Source: Lentisphaerae bacterium GWF2_57_35
GTDB taxonomy: Bacteria; Verrucomicrobiota; Kiritimatiellia; CAIQIC01; GWF2-57-35
NCBI GenBank assembly: GCA_001804865.1
Contig: MHBK01000042.1
Span: forward strand, 27,479-91,478
DNA length: 64,000 bases
Direction of reading: 5' to 3'
The translations under genes were made by a program, and so were the position numbers. Below, piece by piece: positions 18,848 to 28,631 of the stretch. The notes beneath the pieces were generated by a model. The model was not told the DNA's origin, ran no database searches, and saw only the letters and a program-made list of their open reading frames with translations. Position 1 is the stretch's first letter, and every line of letters begins with the position of its first letter.

Positions 18848-18889
18848 GCCTTGAAGCTCATTGTGGTTTGATTCATAGTCATCGACAAG

Positions 18890-19882
18890 ATGCTGACCAA
18901 ACAAGATATCGTTCGCCGGATCGTGCCGGCTTATTCGGGCGAGACCGCGCAAAGCGAAGCTTTTGCTCCTGCCAATATTGCCTTGTGCAAATACTGGGGC
19001 AAACGCGACGAGGAATTGAATTTGCCGGTTACCTCAAGCCTCTCCATTTCGCTCGCGCAGTTGGGCTCGAAAGTCCGGCTGTCGCGCAGCCCGGGAGACG
19101 ACCACATTAGTCTGAACGGCAAATCGCTGGAGGCCTCAACGTCGTTCTATAAAAGAGCAAAGGCCTTTCTCGATTTGTTTCGCCCTCAACCGGACTTCTT
19201 TTTTCGTTTGGACGCCGAGAATACCATCCCCACCGCAGCGGGGTTCGCCTCTTCGGCATCGGGCTTTGCGGCGCTCGTCCTCGCTCTTGACCCATTCTTT
19301 GGCTGGAACTTGTCGCGGCGCGAACTGTCCATCCTCGCTCGTCTGGGCAGCGGCAGCGCCGCCCGCTCCGTTTACGAGGGCTTTGTCGAGTGGAAGGCCG
19401 GACAGGCGGACGATGGCATGGACTCCTTTGCCGAACGCATGGAGGCGTCCTGGCCGGAATTGAGAATGGGGTTGCTCGTCCTCAGCAGCGAGGAGAAGCC
19501 TGTCGGCTCGCGCGCCGGGATGAAACAAACCGTCAACGCCTCGATGCTCTACTCAGCTTGGCCCCGGCAGGTGGAACGAGACTTGACGCTCATCCGCAAC
19601 GCCATACGCGCTCACGATTTTGTCCGTCTGGGGCAGACCGCCGAAAGCAATGCCCTGGCCATGCATGCCACCATGATCGCCACCGAACCGCCCATTCTTT
19701 ACTGGAAGCCCGAATCGGTCGCCGCCATGCACACCATCTGGAAACTGCGCGCCGAAGGCTTGCCCCTGTATTTCACCATGGACGCCGGCCCCAATTTGAA
19801 ACTGCTCTTCACCGCCGGACACGAATCCGACGTGAGCAAAAACATTCCCGGCCTGCAAGTGGTTGCGCCGTTTGGGACCTAG
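18890..19882 (+). CDS. mvaD: Diphosphomevalonate decarboxylase
   Basis: Converts mevalonate 5-diphosphate to isopentenyl diphosphate with ATP. 330 residues. ANIALCKYWGKRDEELNLPV followed by TSSLSISL is the family hallmark. TIPTAAGFASSASGFAALVL is the GHMP ATP loop, GSGSAARSVYEGFVEWKAG carries a conserved active-site segment, and TMDAGPNLKLL is the C-terminal motif with the catalytic aspartate. With the mevalonate kinase at the left edge this supports a bacterial mevalonate pathway; phosphomevalonate kinase, HMG-CoA synthase and reductase are not in view. A phosphomevalonate decarboxylase activity is a less likely alternative. Confidence 0.92.
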   Translation: MLTKQDIVRRIVPAYSGETAQSEAFAPANIALCKYWGKRDEELNLPVTSSLSISLAQLGSKVRLSRSPGDDHISLNGKSLEASTSFYKRAKAFLDLFRPQPDFFFRLDAENTIPTAAGFASSASGFAALVLALDPFFGWNLSRRELSILARLGSGSAARSVYEGFVEWKAGQADDGMDSFAERMEASWPELRMGLLVLSSEEKPVGSRAGMKQTVNASMLYSAWPRQVERDLTLIRNAIRAHDFVRLGQTAESNALAMHATMIATEPPILYWKPESVAAMHTIWKLRAEGLPLYFTMDAGPNLKLLFTAGHESDVSKNIPGLQVVAPFGT

Positions 19883-19894
19883 CCTTCTTCTACC

Positions 19895-19914
19895 GGTCGC
19901 GACGGAGCGCGACC
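19895..19914 (+). terminator. Hairpin after mvaD
   Basis: A 7-bp stem GGTCGCG/CGCGACC with loop ACGGAG lies just past the mvaD stop. The GGAG-containing loop and GC stem resemble the hairpins at about 38604 and 55711, so it may be a dispersed repeat acting as a terminator. There is no clear U-run. Confidence 0.35.
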
Positions 19915-19953
19915 CTCCAAAATACAAACCTTCTTGCAGGCGACGGGAACCGT

Positions 19954-22900
19954 TTACGGCTGAGGCGGAACGATCTTCAGGCGGTAGAAACTTTGGGTGG
20001 AGGTCAGGACGCTGGAGTCGGTCCATTGCATGGAGGTTTGGCTGGCGGCGGCGGTGGCGACGGCGGAGGCCGGCTGCCACGGGTTGGCTTGCAGCAGGCC
20101 GGCGCGTTGAACTTGGTAGACGCGGCCAGGGACGACAGGCCAGGTGAAGGTCAAAGATCCAAGAGAGGCCGTGGGCGCTGTCGTGCAGCCAAACCAACTA
20201 TTGTGATTGGTCGGGTCCGTGCCGGCCATATATTCCTGCCAGTTATTGAGTCCGTCCGCATCGGCATCCGCCTGCGCCAACACATTGCTGCCGGGGGAGA
20301 AGAAGGCTGCTTCCCAGGCGTCCGGCAGGGCATTGCCGTTTTGGTCGACGGGGCGCAGATAAAACGTCCCGAGGTTGGTCGCGGTCAGCGACAAGGATAT
20401 CGTTCCGGCCACAACCAGATTGGAGTAGCCGCTTTTTTCGACAAGCAAATTCCAGGTGATGGGAGGAAGCAGCACATTGGTGGGAAAGCCTCCGTCGGAT
20501 TCCGTCTGCCACGGCGTTCCGTAGACAGCCCGATTGGGATACTGCGTATAAACGATGCCGCTCAGATTGCCGCTGGCGGCCGTGAAGGAAACTTTGGCGT
20601 CGCTCACAAACGATCCAACGACCGCATCCAAAGCCTGCCCATCGACTCGCACGTACGGCATGAACTGGAAGCTGGTAAAATGACAACCCGACGGCACGAT
20701 ACGGGGATTTCCATAGGTCTGATTTCCCAAGTTATCCACCTGGCCGGACAGGACGCTGTCCTGCACGGGGAAGTAGCCGGTGGGGGCAAGAGCTTTTACC
20801 TTGCAGGCGCCGTTCATGTCCTTGGAAACGGTCGTGCTGCCGTTGAAATATAGCGAACTGGCGTCGTTGATCGTCGCCAGGGCATCCGGCACGGCCAAGC
20901 CGGTCAGGCCGTTAATGGCCATGATGATCAGTTGTCCGCCGGACGGAAGATAAATGTGAAGTTGGTAGCCGCTGTCGACGCCCCACCCGTTTGGAACGGC
21001 CGAGTTGACCCGGACGAAATATACGCCGGACGTCCAGGCGGAGCCATTGACCATGTCGAGCGTGACCTGCTCGGCATGGCCGATGCCTCGGCCATAGCTG
21101 TCGACATTCGTGGCCACCGGCAGCAAATCGCCATCGAACCGCTCATAATACACGTCCAGGCGCAGATCGATATTGCTCCCTGTTTGTTCGGCATCGATCT
21201 GGAAGACATAGCCGGAGCCCGCATAGAACTTCACCCAATCCTCGTCCGCGGCCGAATGGAAGTTGTGCGATTGCGCGATGCCGACGGCGAAGTCCGTGGC
21301 CTGCGCGCTTTCATCATCCGGCTCGTACATATCGCGTCCGATCAAGAACGACTGAACCGGCGCCGACCACTGCCCATTAACATTCAACGCCTGGAACGTG
21401 AGGTTGTAGGAACCCTGATTCGTCAAGCCGCTGAGCGTGGTTTCATAACGAAGGTTGGCCGGATTCCACACGAGGGCGGTTTGCGTCAGAAGGCCGGTGA
21501 CGGCAAAACCCGGCGAGGCGACATAGCAAACAACATTGGAAATCCCGTAGTCGTCCGTCACGTTCGCCGCCCAAATGACGGCCGAGTTGGTGGCGTCGAT
21601 CCAGACCGGCGACACGACGCTGCCGATCGTGGGCGCTCCTTCGGCGGGCACGGCGGCGGGAGCCAGATAGCTTCTGTTGGCGTAATCAGCCTCTTCGATT
21701 TTCTCGTTGGCGAAGCCGTCCCCATCGTCATCCATCAAGGCCGTCTGTTGGGCGCCGGAGGCGTTGTAGACGGCGATGCGCGCCTTGTCGAAGGCCCCGC
21801 CCACCGTTTCGCCCAGGAACAAGTGGCTCATAAAATAGGCGGTGAAACTAATCATCCCGTTCGCCTGCCACAAAGCAGGTTGTCCGTAACCCGAACTGGC
21901 GATGACAATGCGCTGCCGGTTTTCCGGCGGCAACAAACCGGGGATGAACCCTTCGGCATTGGGCATCTCGACGATGACGTTTAAGGAGTTATCAAAGGCT
22001 TGGAAAAGGTCCAGCCAATAGTCCAACGTAACCGCATTCAAGTTGTCCGATGGGGTTAACCGGCATTCGCCGTTGGTCTCGGCGGCGATGATGTAGACCG
22101 TCAGCTTGTCCGCCCGATTGGCCCAGTTGGTAATGGCTTTTCCCAGCTCCTGTAAATTCGGCAAGCCGTACACGTCGGAGAGTTCATCGCCATCCACATC
22201 TTGATGGCCATCGGCATTCAAATAGCGGATGGCGTTCTTGTCCAGCTTGAGGCCCAGGAACGTCATATAGGTCAGATGGGCCATGTTGTTGATGGCCGAC
22301 CACGAGGCATCATTCGTGGAACCGCCGGCCACGATGATCACCTTTTCGTCGAACGACGTTTGGGTAATCGTGCTGACGCGCGGCATCGAAATGTTGCCCA
22401 GGCTGTCCTTCGCATAAAACACGACCGTGTAGACGCCGGTCTGGCTGAGTCCCAGCGCCGTGCCTTCGTAGCGGCCCCAGTTCACGTTGTAAGAGAACTC
22501 CACTTCCGGAACAAAACGGACCGCCACGCTGGGATCCGGGTTTTGATTCGGCGGCAGGATGGAGCACCACACCCGCACCAGCGGATTCGCCGATACGATG
22601 TCGTCGGCCCACACCAAAGCGGAATCGGTGTAGTTGAGTGTTTGATGACCGGACATCGTGCCGATGGAGGGAAGGTCGATGGCCGTAATGAAAGTGGGCC
22701 CCAGATAAAGGCCTTGGCCGGATGCCCCGTTGTTGTACGTTTGCGGATGCTGATAGGCGCCGATCGCATTGGTGGCGGTCTGGAAGGCAGCCTCCAAGTC
22801 GTAGCCCAACAGGATGCCGTTGAAAAAGGCCTCCGAAAAACTCACCTGGCCGCCGGCAATGAAATACGTGGCTTCATTGACGCCGCAGGCGGCGTAGACG

Positions 22901-24810
22901 AGGCGCTGGGCGGCGCCCTCATACGCGAGCAGTCCGGCAAACTGGCCGGCATTGCAGCAATCGATCACGAGGGAAACGTCGGCGTCCTGTTCATCCTGCA
23001 GATTATCGAGCCATCCATCCAGTTGGGTGGCGGACAGCGACTCCGTTGCGTTCAGATGGAAGTAGGCGTTCTCGGGGGAATAGGACCCGTGGTCCACCAG
23101 GTAAACAAACAAGGGATCGGCATCGGTCGCCCAATTGGTGAAGGCGGCGGCTACCTGGGCCAGCGAGACGGCGCCATCGATCCCCGGCCCCGTTTCAAAG
23201 CTTAGATACTGAATCGCGTCGGCATCGAAGCCCCGGTAAAGCAAGGTTTCGTAAGCTTTTTGCGCCAGATAATGCGTGGCCGGCCGATTGGGATCGGAGT
23301 CCCCGGCGGCGCCGGCCACGATGATGGCCTTGCCGTAAGCAGGCCCGTTGGTCATGGCGATCACATTGATCCGCGCCCGTGCCAATTGATTGGACGAATC
23401 CCAGACTTCGATGACGTCGGAGCAACCCGAGGCGGCGCCGGCCTGATAAATCAAGTCCGTGCTGTTCAATGAATTCAGGCTGCCGCCGCTTTGGTTTTTG
23501 GTGAAAGTGCAAACCAGCGTTCCCGTGGCTCCTGAAATCGTGAACGTATGGCTCGCATTCGTCACGACGGTCAGGATGGCCGGCGAAAGACTTACATTGT
23601 CCGCCAGCCACACGCCTCCATTGGTCGCCTGCGAATAGCTGTCCTGGTTGCCGGTCCAAAGGCCGAGGTCGTTCGTATTCGCCGCGCCATCGAAGTTAAA
23701 ATCGGCGGGCAAGTAGCCGGTCTGATTGGTTTGCGACGCATAAAAAAGCGCATCGGCGGCCTGGACTTCGCCGTCGCCGTCCGCGTCGCCGGCGATCATA
23801 CCCCAATAAGTTGCGTCCAGTTGAACGGCTGCATTGGTTCCCCGATAAAAACAGGACGAGTTCGTATGGAAGCAATAGACGACCGACTGATTCGTAAATG
23901 AAACAGGACCAGCAGACCGAACGGCCAAATGGTTTCTATGCTTGAGCACGATGTCGTAGGAAGAACTGCTCACCGGCATGGTGATGGCGGTTTCGCCGGC
24001 TTCGCCGACAATGCTTCCATCGTATTGCAGAAAGGCACTGCGTGAAACTTCCGGGGAAGAGCTGCCCGGACGGTAAAGCTGGATCAGAATCCAATCGGTG
24101 ACGTTGCTGGGCAAAGAGGAGACGCTGCGGACATCGTCTGCATAGGGGGAAGTCAGCGGCACGTTCAAGGCGGTGGTCATTCGATGCGTGTCGGCGTCAT
24201 ACGGGCCCTGCAAAAAGGCCTGCAGGGTCAGCGAGTGGGCCTGCTGGTAAGTTCCAAAGCACCGCACCCAGCCTTGCGTCACGGGAATTGTCTGCTGGCA
24301 AGGACTGATCCAGCCATTGATTTCTTTGAAGTAAACCGTGTAGTTGGCTGCGGCCAGATTGGCGGCGCACGCCCCGTCCGCCATCCAATTCGAACCGGGC
24401 GACAAGCTCCACCGGGCGCTGCCGGCCACGGCGTTCGAAGGTTCCAGATAAACCTGAAGCACGCCTTGCGGATTATTCACTTCATAGGCGCCCATCAGCC
24501 GATTGGTCTGGTTTGCTAAAACCTGAACTTGCTGATCGACGGGAGTCACCCAGCCATCGATCGACTTGAAGGTAACGGCGTAGGGGCCCGGCGCCAAGTT
24601 GCTCACTACGGCCCGGGTGTCCTTCCATTCGATGGTTTGCCCATCATAAACGCTCCACTGCGCGCCGGCCGTCACGGCCTCGTCAGGCGAAAGGCCGCAC
24701 GTTATGGCGCCGCCCGCCTGTGCCCATGCCGACGGCAGGCAGGAAAGCCATAAGGCCATAACGCACCAGCGCAATGGCGAGACCTTGGCCCCATATGGGT
24801 TTCGAATCAT
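19954..24810 (-). CDS. Giant secreted protein with tandem caspase/C13-like domains
   Basis: 1618 residues with a signal peptide ending about residue 31. Order: two PEGA-like repeats (~35-190), a beta-sandwich, a dockerin/EF-hand-like pair (GDADGDGEVQAADALF at ~341 and NFDGAANTND at ~372), and a peptidase of clan CD/C13 type (~493-710) with probable catalytic H574 in YLVDHGS and C619 in VIDCCNAG. Next comes an immunoglobulin-like linker, then a second copy (~823-1015) in which the His position reads IIAAET and the Cys position EMPNAE, so it looks inactive. A third linker, a PPC-like domain (~1160-1290), two carboxypeptidase-regulatory-like domains and a C-terminal Asp-rich GTDP plus beta module (~1495-1618) follow. 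Possible roles are extracellular proteolysis or processing of surface proteins; not demonstrated. Confidence 0.8.
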   Translation of the reverse strand: MIRNPYGAKVSPLRWCVMALWLSCLPSAWAQAGGAITCGLSPDEAVTAGAQWSVYDGQTIEWKDTRAVVSNLAPGPYAVTFKSIDGWVTPVDQQVQVLANQTNRLMGAYEVNNPQGVLQVYLEPSNAVAGSARWSLSPGSNWMADGACAANLAAANYTVYFKEINGWISPCQQTIPVTQGWVRCFGTYQQAHSLTLQAFLQGPYDADTHRMTTALNVPLTSPYADDVRSVSSLPSNVTDWILIQLYRPGSSSPEVSRSAFLQYDGSIVGEAGETAITMPVSSSSYDIVLKHRNHLAVRSAGPVSFTNQSVVYCFHTNSSCFYRGTNAAVQLDATYWGMIAGDADGDGEVQAADALFYASQTNQTGYLPADFNFDGAANTNDLGLWTGNQDSYSQATNGGVWLADNVSLSPAILTVVTNASHTFTISGATGTLVCTFTKNQSGGSLNSLNSTDLIYQAGAASGCSDVIEVWDSSNQLARARINVIAMTNGPAYGKAIIVAGAAGDSDPNRPATHYLAQKAYETLLYRGFDADAIQYLSFETGPGIDGAVSLAQVAAAFTNWATDADPLFVYLVDHGSYSPENAYFHLNATESLSATQLDGWLDNLQDEQDADVSLVIDCCNAGQFAGLLAYEGAAQRLVYAACGVNEATYFIAGGQVSFSEAFFNGILLGYDLEAAFQTATNAIGAYQHPQTYNNGASGQGLYLGPTFITAIDLPSIGTMSGHQTLNYTDSALVWADDIVSANPLVRVWCSILPPNQNPDPSVAVRFVPEVEFSYNVNWGRYEGTALGLSQTGVYTVVFYAKDSLGNISMPRVSTITQTSFDEKVIIVAGGSTNDASWSAINNMAHLTYMTFLGLKLDKNAIRYLNADGHQDVDGDELSDVYGLPNLQELGKAITNWANRADKLTVYIIAAETNGECRLTPSDNLNAVTLDYWLDLFQAFDNSLNVIVEMPNAEGFIPGLLPPENRQRIVIASSGYGQPALWQANGMISFTAYFMSHLFLGETVGGAFDKARIAVYNASGAQQTALMDDDGDGFANEKIEEADYANRSYLAPAAVPAEGAPTIGSVVSPVWIDATNSAVIWAANVTDDYGISNVVCYVASPGFAVTGLLTQTALVWNPANLRYETTLSGLTNQGSYNLTFQALNVNGQWSAPVQSFLIGRDMYEPDDESAQATDFAVGIAQSHNFHSAADEDWVKFYAGSGYVFQIDAEQTGSNIDLRLDVYYERFDGDLLPVATNVDSYGRGIGHAEQVTLDMVNGSAWTSGVYFVRVNSAVPNGWGVDSGYQLHIYLPSGGQLIIMAINGLTGLAVPDALATINDASSLYFNGSTTVSKDMNGACKVKALAPTGYFPVQDSVLSGQVDNLGNQTYGNPRIVPSGCHFTSFQFMPYVRVDGQALDAVVGSFVSDAKVSFTAASGNLSGIVYTQYPNRAVYGTPWQTESDGGFPTNVLLPPITWNLLVEKSGYSNLVVAGTISLSLTATNLGTFYLRPVDQNGNALPDAWEAAFFSPGSNVLAQADADADGLNNWQEYMAGTDPTNHNSWFGCTTAPTASLGSLTFTWPVVPGRVYQVQRAGLLQANPWQPASAVATAAASQTSMQWTDSSVLTSTQSFYRLKIVPPQP

Positions 24811-25044
24811 TACAACTCCGGCGAATTTGAGTCGTCGCGTCTAGCGCGTTTTCGTCAAATCAATTCCTCCATCCTACGATACCATTTTTCACAAGCGCCG
24901 TTAACGCATGCGAGGGGCCACGCGGTCGCGACTTCCCGTATAGCTGCCGGCCATCCAATGACTTCGATACTTTTATATACTATCCGGGACGTCTCCATAT
25001 GGCCCCCGCACACCGCCGATTTCAAACCTACATGCCATTCTGCA

Positions 25045-28000
25045 CTATGGAATGGGATAGTGATATCCCAAATCCGGCGAGGCGGCATCCGGAACTTCAT
25101 CCGTGCGCGTGGATCCTTCCGGGACCGCCAGGCCCGACACCCCGGCATTCACGCAGGGACTGTTCTTCGCCTGCCCGGCTGTCGTTTGGCTTAGATACTG
25201 GTCCCCCAGCGGCCCCTTCACAAATAGAGGATTGGCGTCGAAGCAGCCCTGGGCATCCGGCAAACCCAATAGCGGAGTCGTGCAGCAATACGTAAAGCTA
25301 TGCTCATTCCCCGACACGGACCAATTCTTCTTCACTTGCCCCCACAGAATGGAATGGGATGCGTCAACGGACGAATTGCCGGACAGAAGAAGACCAACGT
25401 CTTTGTTGTTGGCAATCGTAGCATACGATACGACCCCCGTCGATTGATCAACCTGCAAGCCGATCCCCTGATTGTTGGCGATCAGAACATTTCGCACGTC
25501 CAGGTCGCCGCCTGTTACGTAGACGACCGGCGTACTTGCGAGTTGGTACTCGAAGGCGCAGTTGTGAATAGCGACGTCGCCGGAGGCCTGCAAGCCCGCG
25601 CTATTGCCGCTCAAATAGCAATTGCTCATGGCCAGCAAATTCCCACTGGAAACTCCCTCATGCTTAACGGCACAACCGGCCGTATGACCGCTAATGATGC
25701 AGTCGTCCAGATTCAGGCTGCCTTTGCCTTTAATGGCCGCCCCGCCAAAACTGCCGGTATTTCCCTTGAAAGAACAGGACAAGACGGTTGATTCCTCGGC
25801 TTGAATCCCCCCGCCATGGTAGGCGGTGTTGTTTTCGAAGACACAGCCCTTAAGGGTCGTGTATCTCACAGAGGCGCCGCCTCCATAGCCGCTCCCCAGA
25901 TTGAACGTAATGACGCAGTTCTCCACGAGCGCGTCTTCGCAGGACAAGCCCGCGCCGCTCCCGCCTGCAATAAGCTTGTTGGCCTTGATGGTGCTGTTCA
26001 GGATCTGCGCCCCCTTTATCAAGGCCGCACCCGCCCCGCTTTCAGCCTTGTTGCCGCTCAGTTGGCAGCTTTGGATTTGACTGTATTCCTGGGCAAAAAC
26101 GCCACCGCCCAATTGACTAGCATTATTGTCGGAAATTAAACAATCCTTGAGAATGGCTTGATGCTCCAGGTAGGCTCCGCCCCCCTGCTGCGTAGTACAT
26201 CCACCCGTAATCTTAAATCCCTCCAAACGTCCGCCGCGCAAGGTAACCGGCCTTCTCAACCCCTCGCCATCTATGGTGGTGCTTCCAGATCCATTAACAC
26301 TCCGGATGGTCAGGTCAAGGGTCGGGATTTCGTGCACGACGGCTTCCTTATAGACGCCGCTTTGGACTAGAACGATATTTCCTTGGGCGGCGGCATTGAT
26401 GGCATTTTGAATGTTGGTGGAAGCCGTTTCCCATGACAGGTACGGCCAGCAAGGATTCTTGGATGCCGCATCGACGTAATTCATGCCGACGAATCCCGTC
26501 ACGATCACAAGCTGGAGCGTTCTGTTCAGCGAAGAACCATATTGATTGCTTGCCAGAAGACAGATTTTATTATTGCCATACATCAAGGGGAACGAAGGCA
26601 GCTTCCAGTGATTGTTCTTATCGGTGGGCGTAAAATCGATTTTAGTCGAATAGTGCGAGTTCACGTTGCTGACCAGGATTTGAACCGGCACATTTCCGTT
26701 CACCACGCCGTCGAGATCCATGTGGAAGTCAGGGAAAGCCACAAAAGCGGGCAGCTCGGTCACGCCCACTTTCACTTGAAGATCGATTTGAGCTTCGTCC
26801 TTCAACGTGCGAAGGGTGACAGGACTCTTATACGTAGCGAAGAGCTTGACGTCATGGCCGCCCTCCAGCTTGCCGTTTTTCAGGCCGGGCGCCGCTGCTG
26901 ATTTCAGATAGGCGACCGGCATGGAGTTGGTAAACAAGCCTTTCAGATGAGAGCTGGAGTGGAGCAGCAGCGTTTCGGAATCGCCGCCGCTGGTGGAAAC
27001 AGAAACGAGCCGTGGAGAGTAATCCTGCGTTTCGCCGTCGTACAACAGGATCTTGGCTTTGGCGCCGGTAAAATACCGGGACCGATCAAACGTCAGATAA
27101 TGGCCGCCCTTCGCCCGGATGAGCGCCTGACGGGCATTCAAACGCCGGCTCGTCATGACGGCCGCGGCAAATTCCGGCTTGCTCTTTCCCGTATCCAACA
27201 GCATTTCGTGCAGCATGGTCAGGGGCATTTTCGGCCAGGAGGACAAGGTCAGCGCCGCCGTTCCCGCCGCCAGCGGCGTCGCCATGGAAGTTCCCGAGAG
27301 CAACTTGTACTTTCCATCGGGGTACGTGCTCAGGATGGATACGCCGGGCGCCGCGATATGAACGATGTGCTCGCTGAAGTTATGGTTGGCCAACTGATCT
27401 TTGTTATCCGTACTGGTGACGACGAGGATGTTCGGCAAGTCGTAACACGCCGGATATTGGGGGGTGAGCACCAAATCGTTACCTTCGTTTCCAGCCGACG
27501 TGCAAAACAGAATGCCGGCCTGGGAGGCCTGTTTGACGGCGTCGTAGAGCGCAAAAGAATATTGCGGTTCGCCCCAGGAGGCGCTGATGATCCGGGCGCC
27601 GTGCTCGATGGCGTACTCGATGCATTCCACGGCGGTGGCGACATTGCCGTCTGCCTTGAAATCCATGTGCTTGAGCGGCATGATGCTCACATTCCAGCAG
27701 ATTCCCGCCACGCCTTTTTGATTGTTGCCGGAGGCGCCAATGATGCCGGCGCAATGAGTGCCATGATAGTGATCGTCCATCGGATCGCTATCGCCATTCA
27801 TCGCGTCGATGCCGTGGAGGTCGTCGACATATCCATTCCCGTCGTCATCCAAGCCATTGCCGGCGATTTCCTTTGGATTTTTCCATATATTCGCCGCCAA
27901 GTCGGGATGATTGTAGTCCACGCCTGTGTCGATCACGGCGACAATAATCGATTTGCTGCCGACATGGATCGACCAGGCTTCCGGAGCGTCAATGTCCGCG

Positions 28001-28455
28001 CCCGCCACGCTGCCGGGAAGCTGGCCGGTATTATTCAGGTTCCATTGCTGGGCAAACTTCTCGTCGTTCGGCGTCAGGTCCGCATGGATGCTGTAATTCG
28101 GTTCCGCATATTCGATCTCGGGTCTGCCCGCCAACTCCCGGCATAATCCGGAAACCTTGTAAGAGTTGTCCAGTTGCCAAAGCTCCAGCCCCGTCCGGGC
28201 GAATTGTTTTCGGCGTTGCGCCCGATAGGACTGCCGGATGGATTCCCGTTGCGGTTCGGACAGGGTCGGATCCTTGAATTTCACCAGCAAAGAGCCCTGC
28301 TCGTAGGCCCGGTTCATGGACGAGTCGGGCAGAGCGATGGACTGAGCCTTCAAAACCGTTGCCGACAGCAAGACGGCGCAGCAAACCGCGACCGCCGCCT
28401 TGAGCGCAGGAGCCAGCCCAAACTCCGGATGAATCTTCTTCATAAATCTATTCAT
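25045..28455 (-). CDS. Secreted S8 subtilase with C-terminal beta-helix
   Basis: 1136 residues. A signal peptide is followed by a fervidolysin-like propeptide (GSLLVKFKDPTLSEPQ, ending PEIEYAEPNY). The subtilase domain carries D176 in VAVIDTGVDY, H231 in HGTHCAG and S390 in SGTSMATP (numbering from this start), so the triad is intact. Central immunoglobulin-like regions lead to a right-handed parallel beta-helix (~710-1100) with repeated GGGAY/GGGVF turns and a Pmp-like look. The ATG at 28455 was chosen for its AAAGGAGG site. Unlike its island neighbours it lacks the Asp-rich GTDP C-terminal module. Probably exported and autoprocessed; substrate unknown. Confidence 0.9.
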   Translation of the reverse strand: MNRFMKKIHPEFGLAPALKAAVAVCCAVLLSATVLKAQSIALPDSSMNRAYEQGSLLVKFKDPTLSEPQRESIRQSYRAQRRKQFARTGLELWQLDNSYKVSGLCRELAGRPEIEYAEPNYSIHADLTPNDEKFAQQWNLNNTGQLPGSVAGADIDAPEAWSIHVGSKSIIVAVIDTGVDYNHPDLAANIWKNPKEIAGNGLDDDGNGYVDDLHGIDAMNGDSDPMDDHYHGTHCAGIIGASGNNQKGVAGICWNVSIMPLKHMDFKADGNVATAVECIEYAIEHGARIISASWGEPQYSFALYDAVKQASQAGILFCTSAGNEGNDLVLTPQYPACYDLPNILVVTSTDNKDQLANHNFSEHIVHIAAPGVSILSTYPDGKYKLLSGTSMATPLAAGTAALTLSSWPKMPLTMLHEMLLDTGKSKPEFAAAVMTSRRLNARQALIRAKGGHYLTFDRSRYFTGAKAKILLYDGETQDYSPRLVSVSTSGGDSETLLLHSSSHLKGLFTNSMPVAYLKSAAAPGLKNGKLEGGHDVKLFATYKSPVTLRTLKDEAQIDLQVKVGVTELPAFVAFPDFHMDLDGVVNGNVPVQILVSNVNSHYSTKIDFTPTDKNNHWKLPSFPLMYGNNKICLLASNQYGSSLNRTLQLVIVTGFVGMNYVDAASKNPCWPYLSWETASTNIQNAINAAAQGNIVLVQSGVYKEAVVHEIPTLDLTIRSVNGSGSTTIDGEGLRRPVTLRGGRLEGFKITGGCTTQQGGGAYLEHQAILKDCLISDNNASQLGGGVFAQEYSQIQSCQLSGNKAESGAGAALIKGAQILNSTIKANKLIAGGSGAGLSCEDALVENCVITFNLGSGYGGGASVRYTTLKGCVFENNTAYHGGGIQAEESTVLSCSFKGNTGSFGGAAIKGKGSLNLDDCIISGHTAGCAVKHEGVSSGNLLAMSNCYLSGNSAGLQASGDVAIHNCAFEYQLASTPVVYVTGGDLDVRNVLIANNQGIGLQVDQSTGVVSYATIANNKDVGLLLSGNSSVDASHSILWGQVKKNWSVSGNEHSFTYCCTTPLLGLPDAQGCFDANPLFVKGPLGDQYLSQTTAGQAKNSPCVNAGVSGLAVPEGSTRTDEVPDAASPDLGYHYPIP

Positions 28456-28507
28456 GGTTCTACATCCTCCTTTAAGCAAAGACCTCAATGAGTCGTTCTC
28501 ATGAAAA

Positions 28508-28549
28508 ACAGTCGTGCCACACGGATAGTTCGTGTCGGAAATTCGAAAG
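28508..28549 (-). promoter_or_regulatory. Conserved upstream box, sigma-54-like (copy 1)
   Basis: Upstream of the S8 gene the minus strand reads TGGCACG-ACTGT, matching a sigma-54 -24 box, but the -12 GC is replaced by TT. Plus-strand bases ACAGTCG...CGGA..GTTCGTGTCGGAAA align with the regions upstream of the two small paralogous genes (29506, 34796). Confidence 0.35.
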
Positions 28550-28559
28550 ACTTTCAAAC

Positions 28560-28589
28560 AAGCGCCCCGCCGTTGCCGGCGGGGCGCTT
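28560..28589 (-). terminator. Terminator of the 28632-29429 gene
   Basis: Strong hairpin: AAGCGCCCCGCC pairs with GGCGGGGCGCTT around a short loop, followed on the minus strand by GTTTG. It lies about 45 bases after the stop codon. Confidence 0.65.
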
Positions 28590-28631
28590 ACTAACCCACC
28601 AAGGGAACCTCTGATTAACCGATTAACTGGA

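Noticed and set aside
19390..20853. Plus-strand frame spanning the 3' end of mvaD and the giant C13-like gene
   Set aside because: It crosses two well-supported genes in other frames and has no motif.
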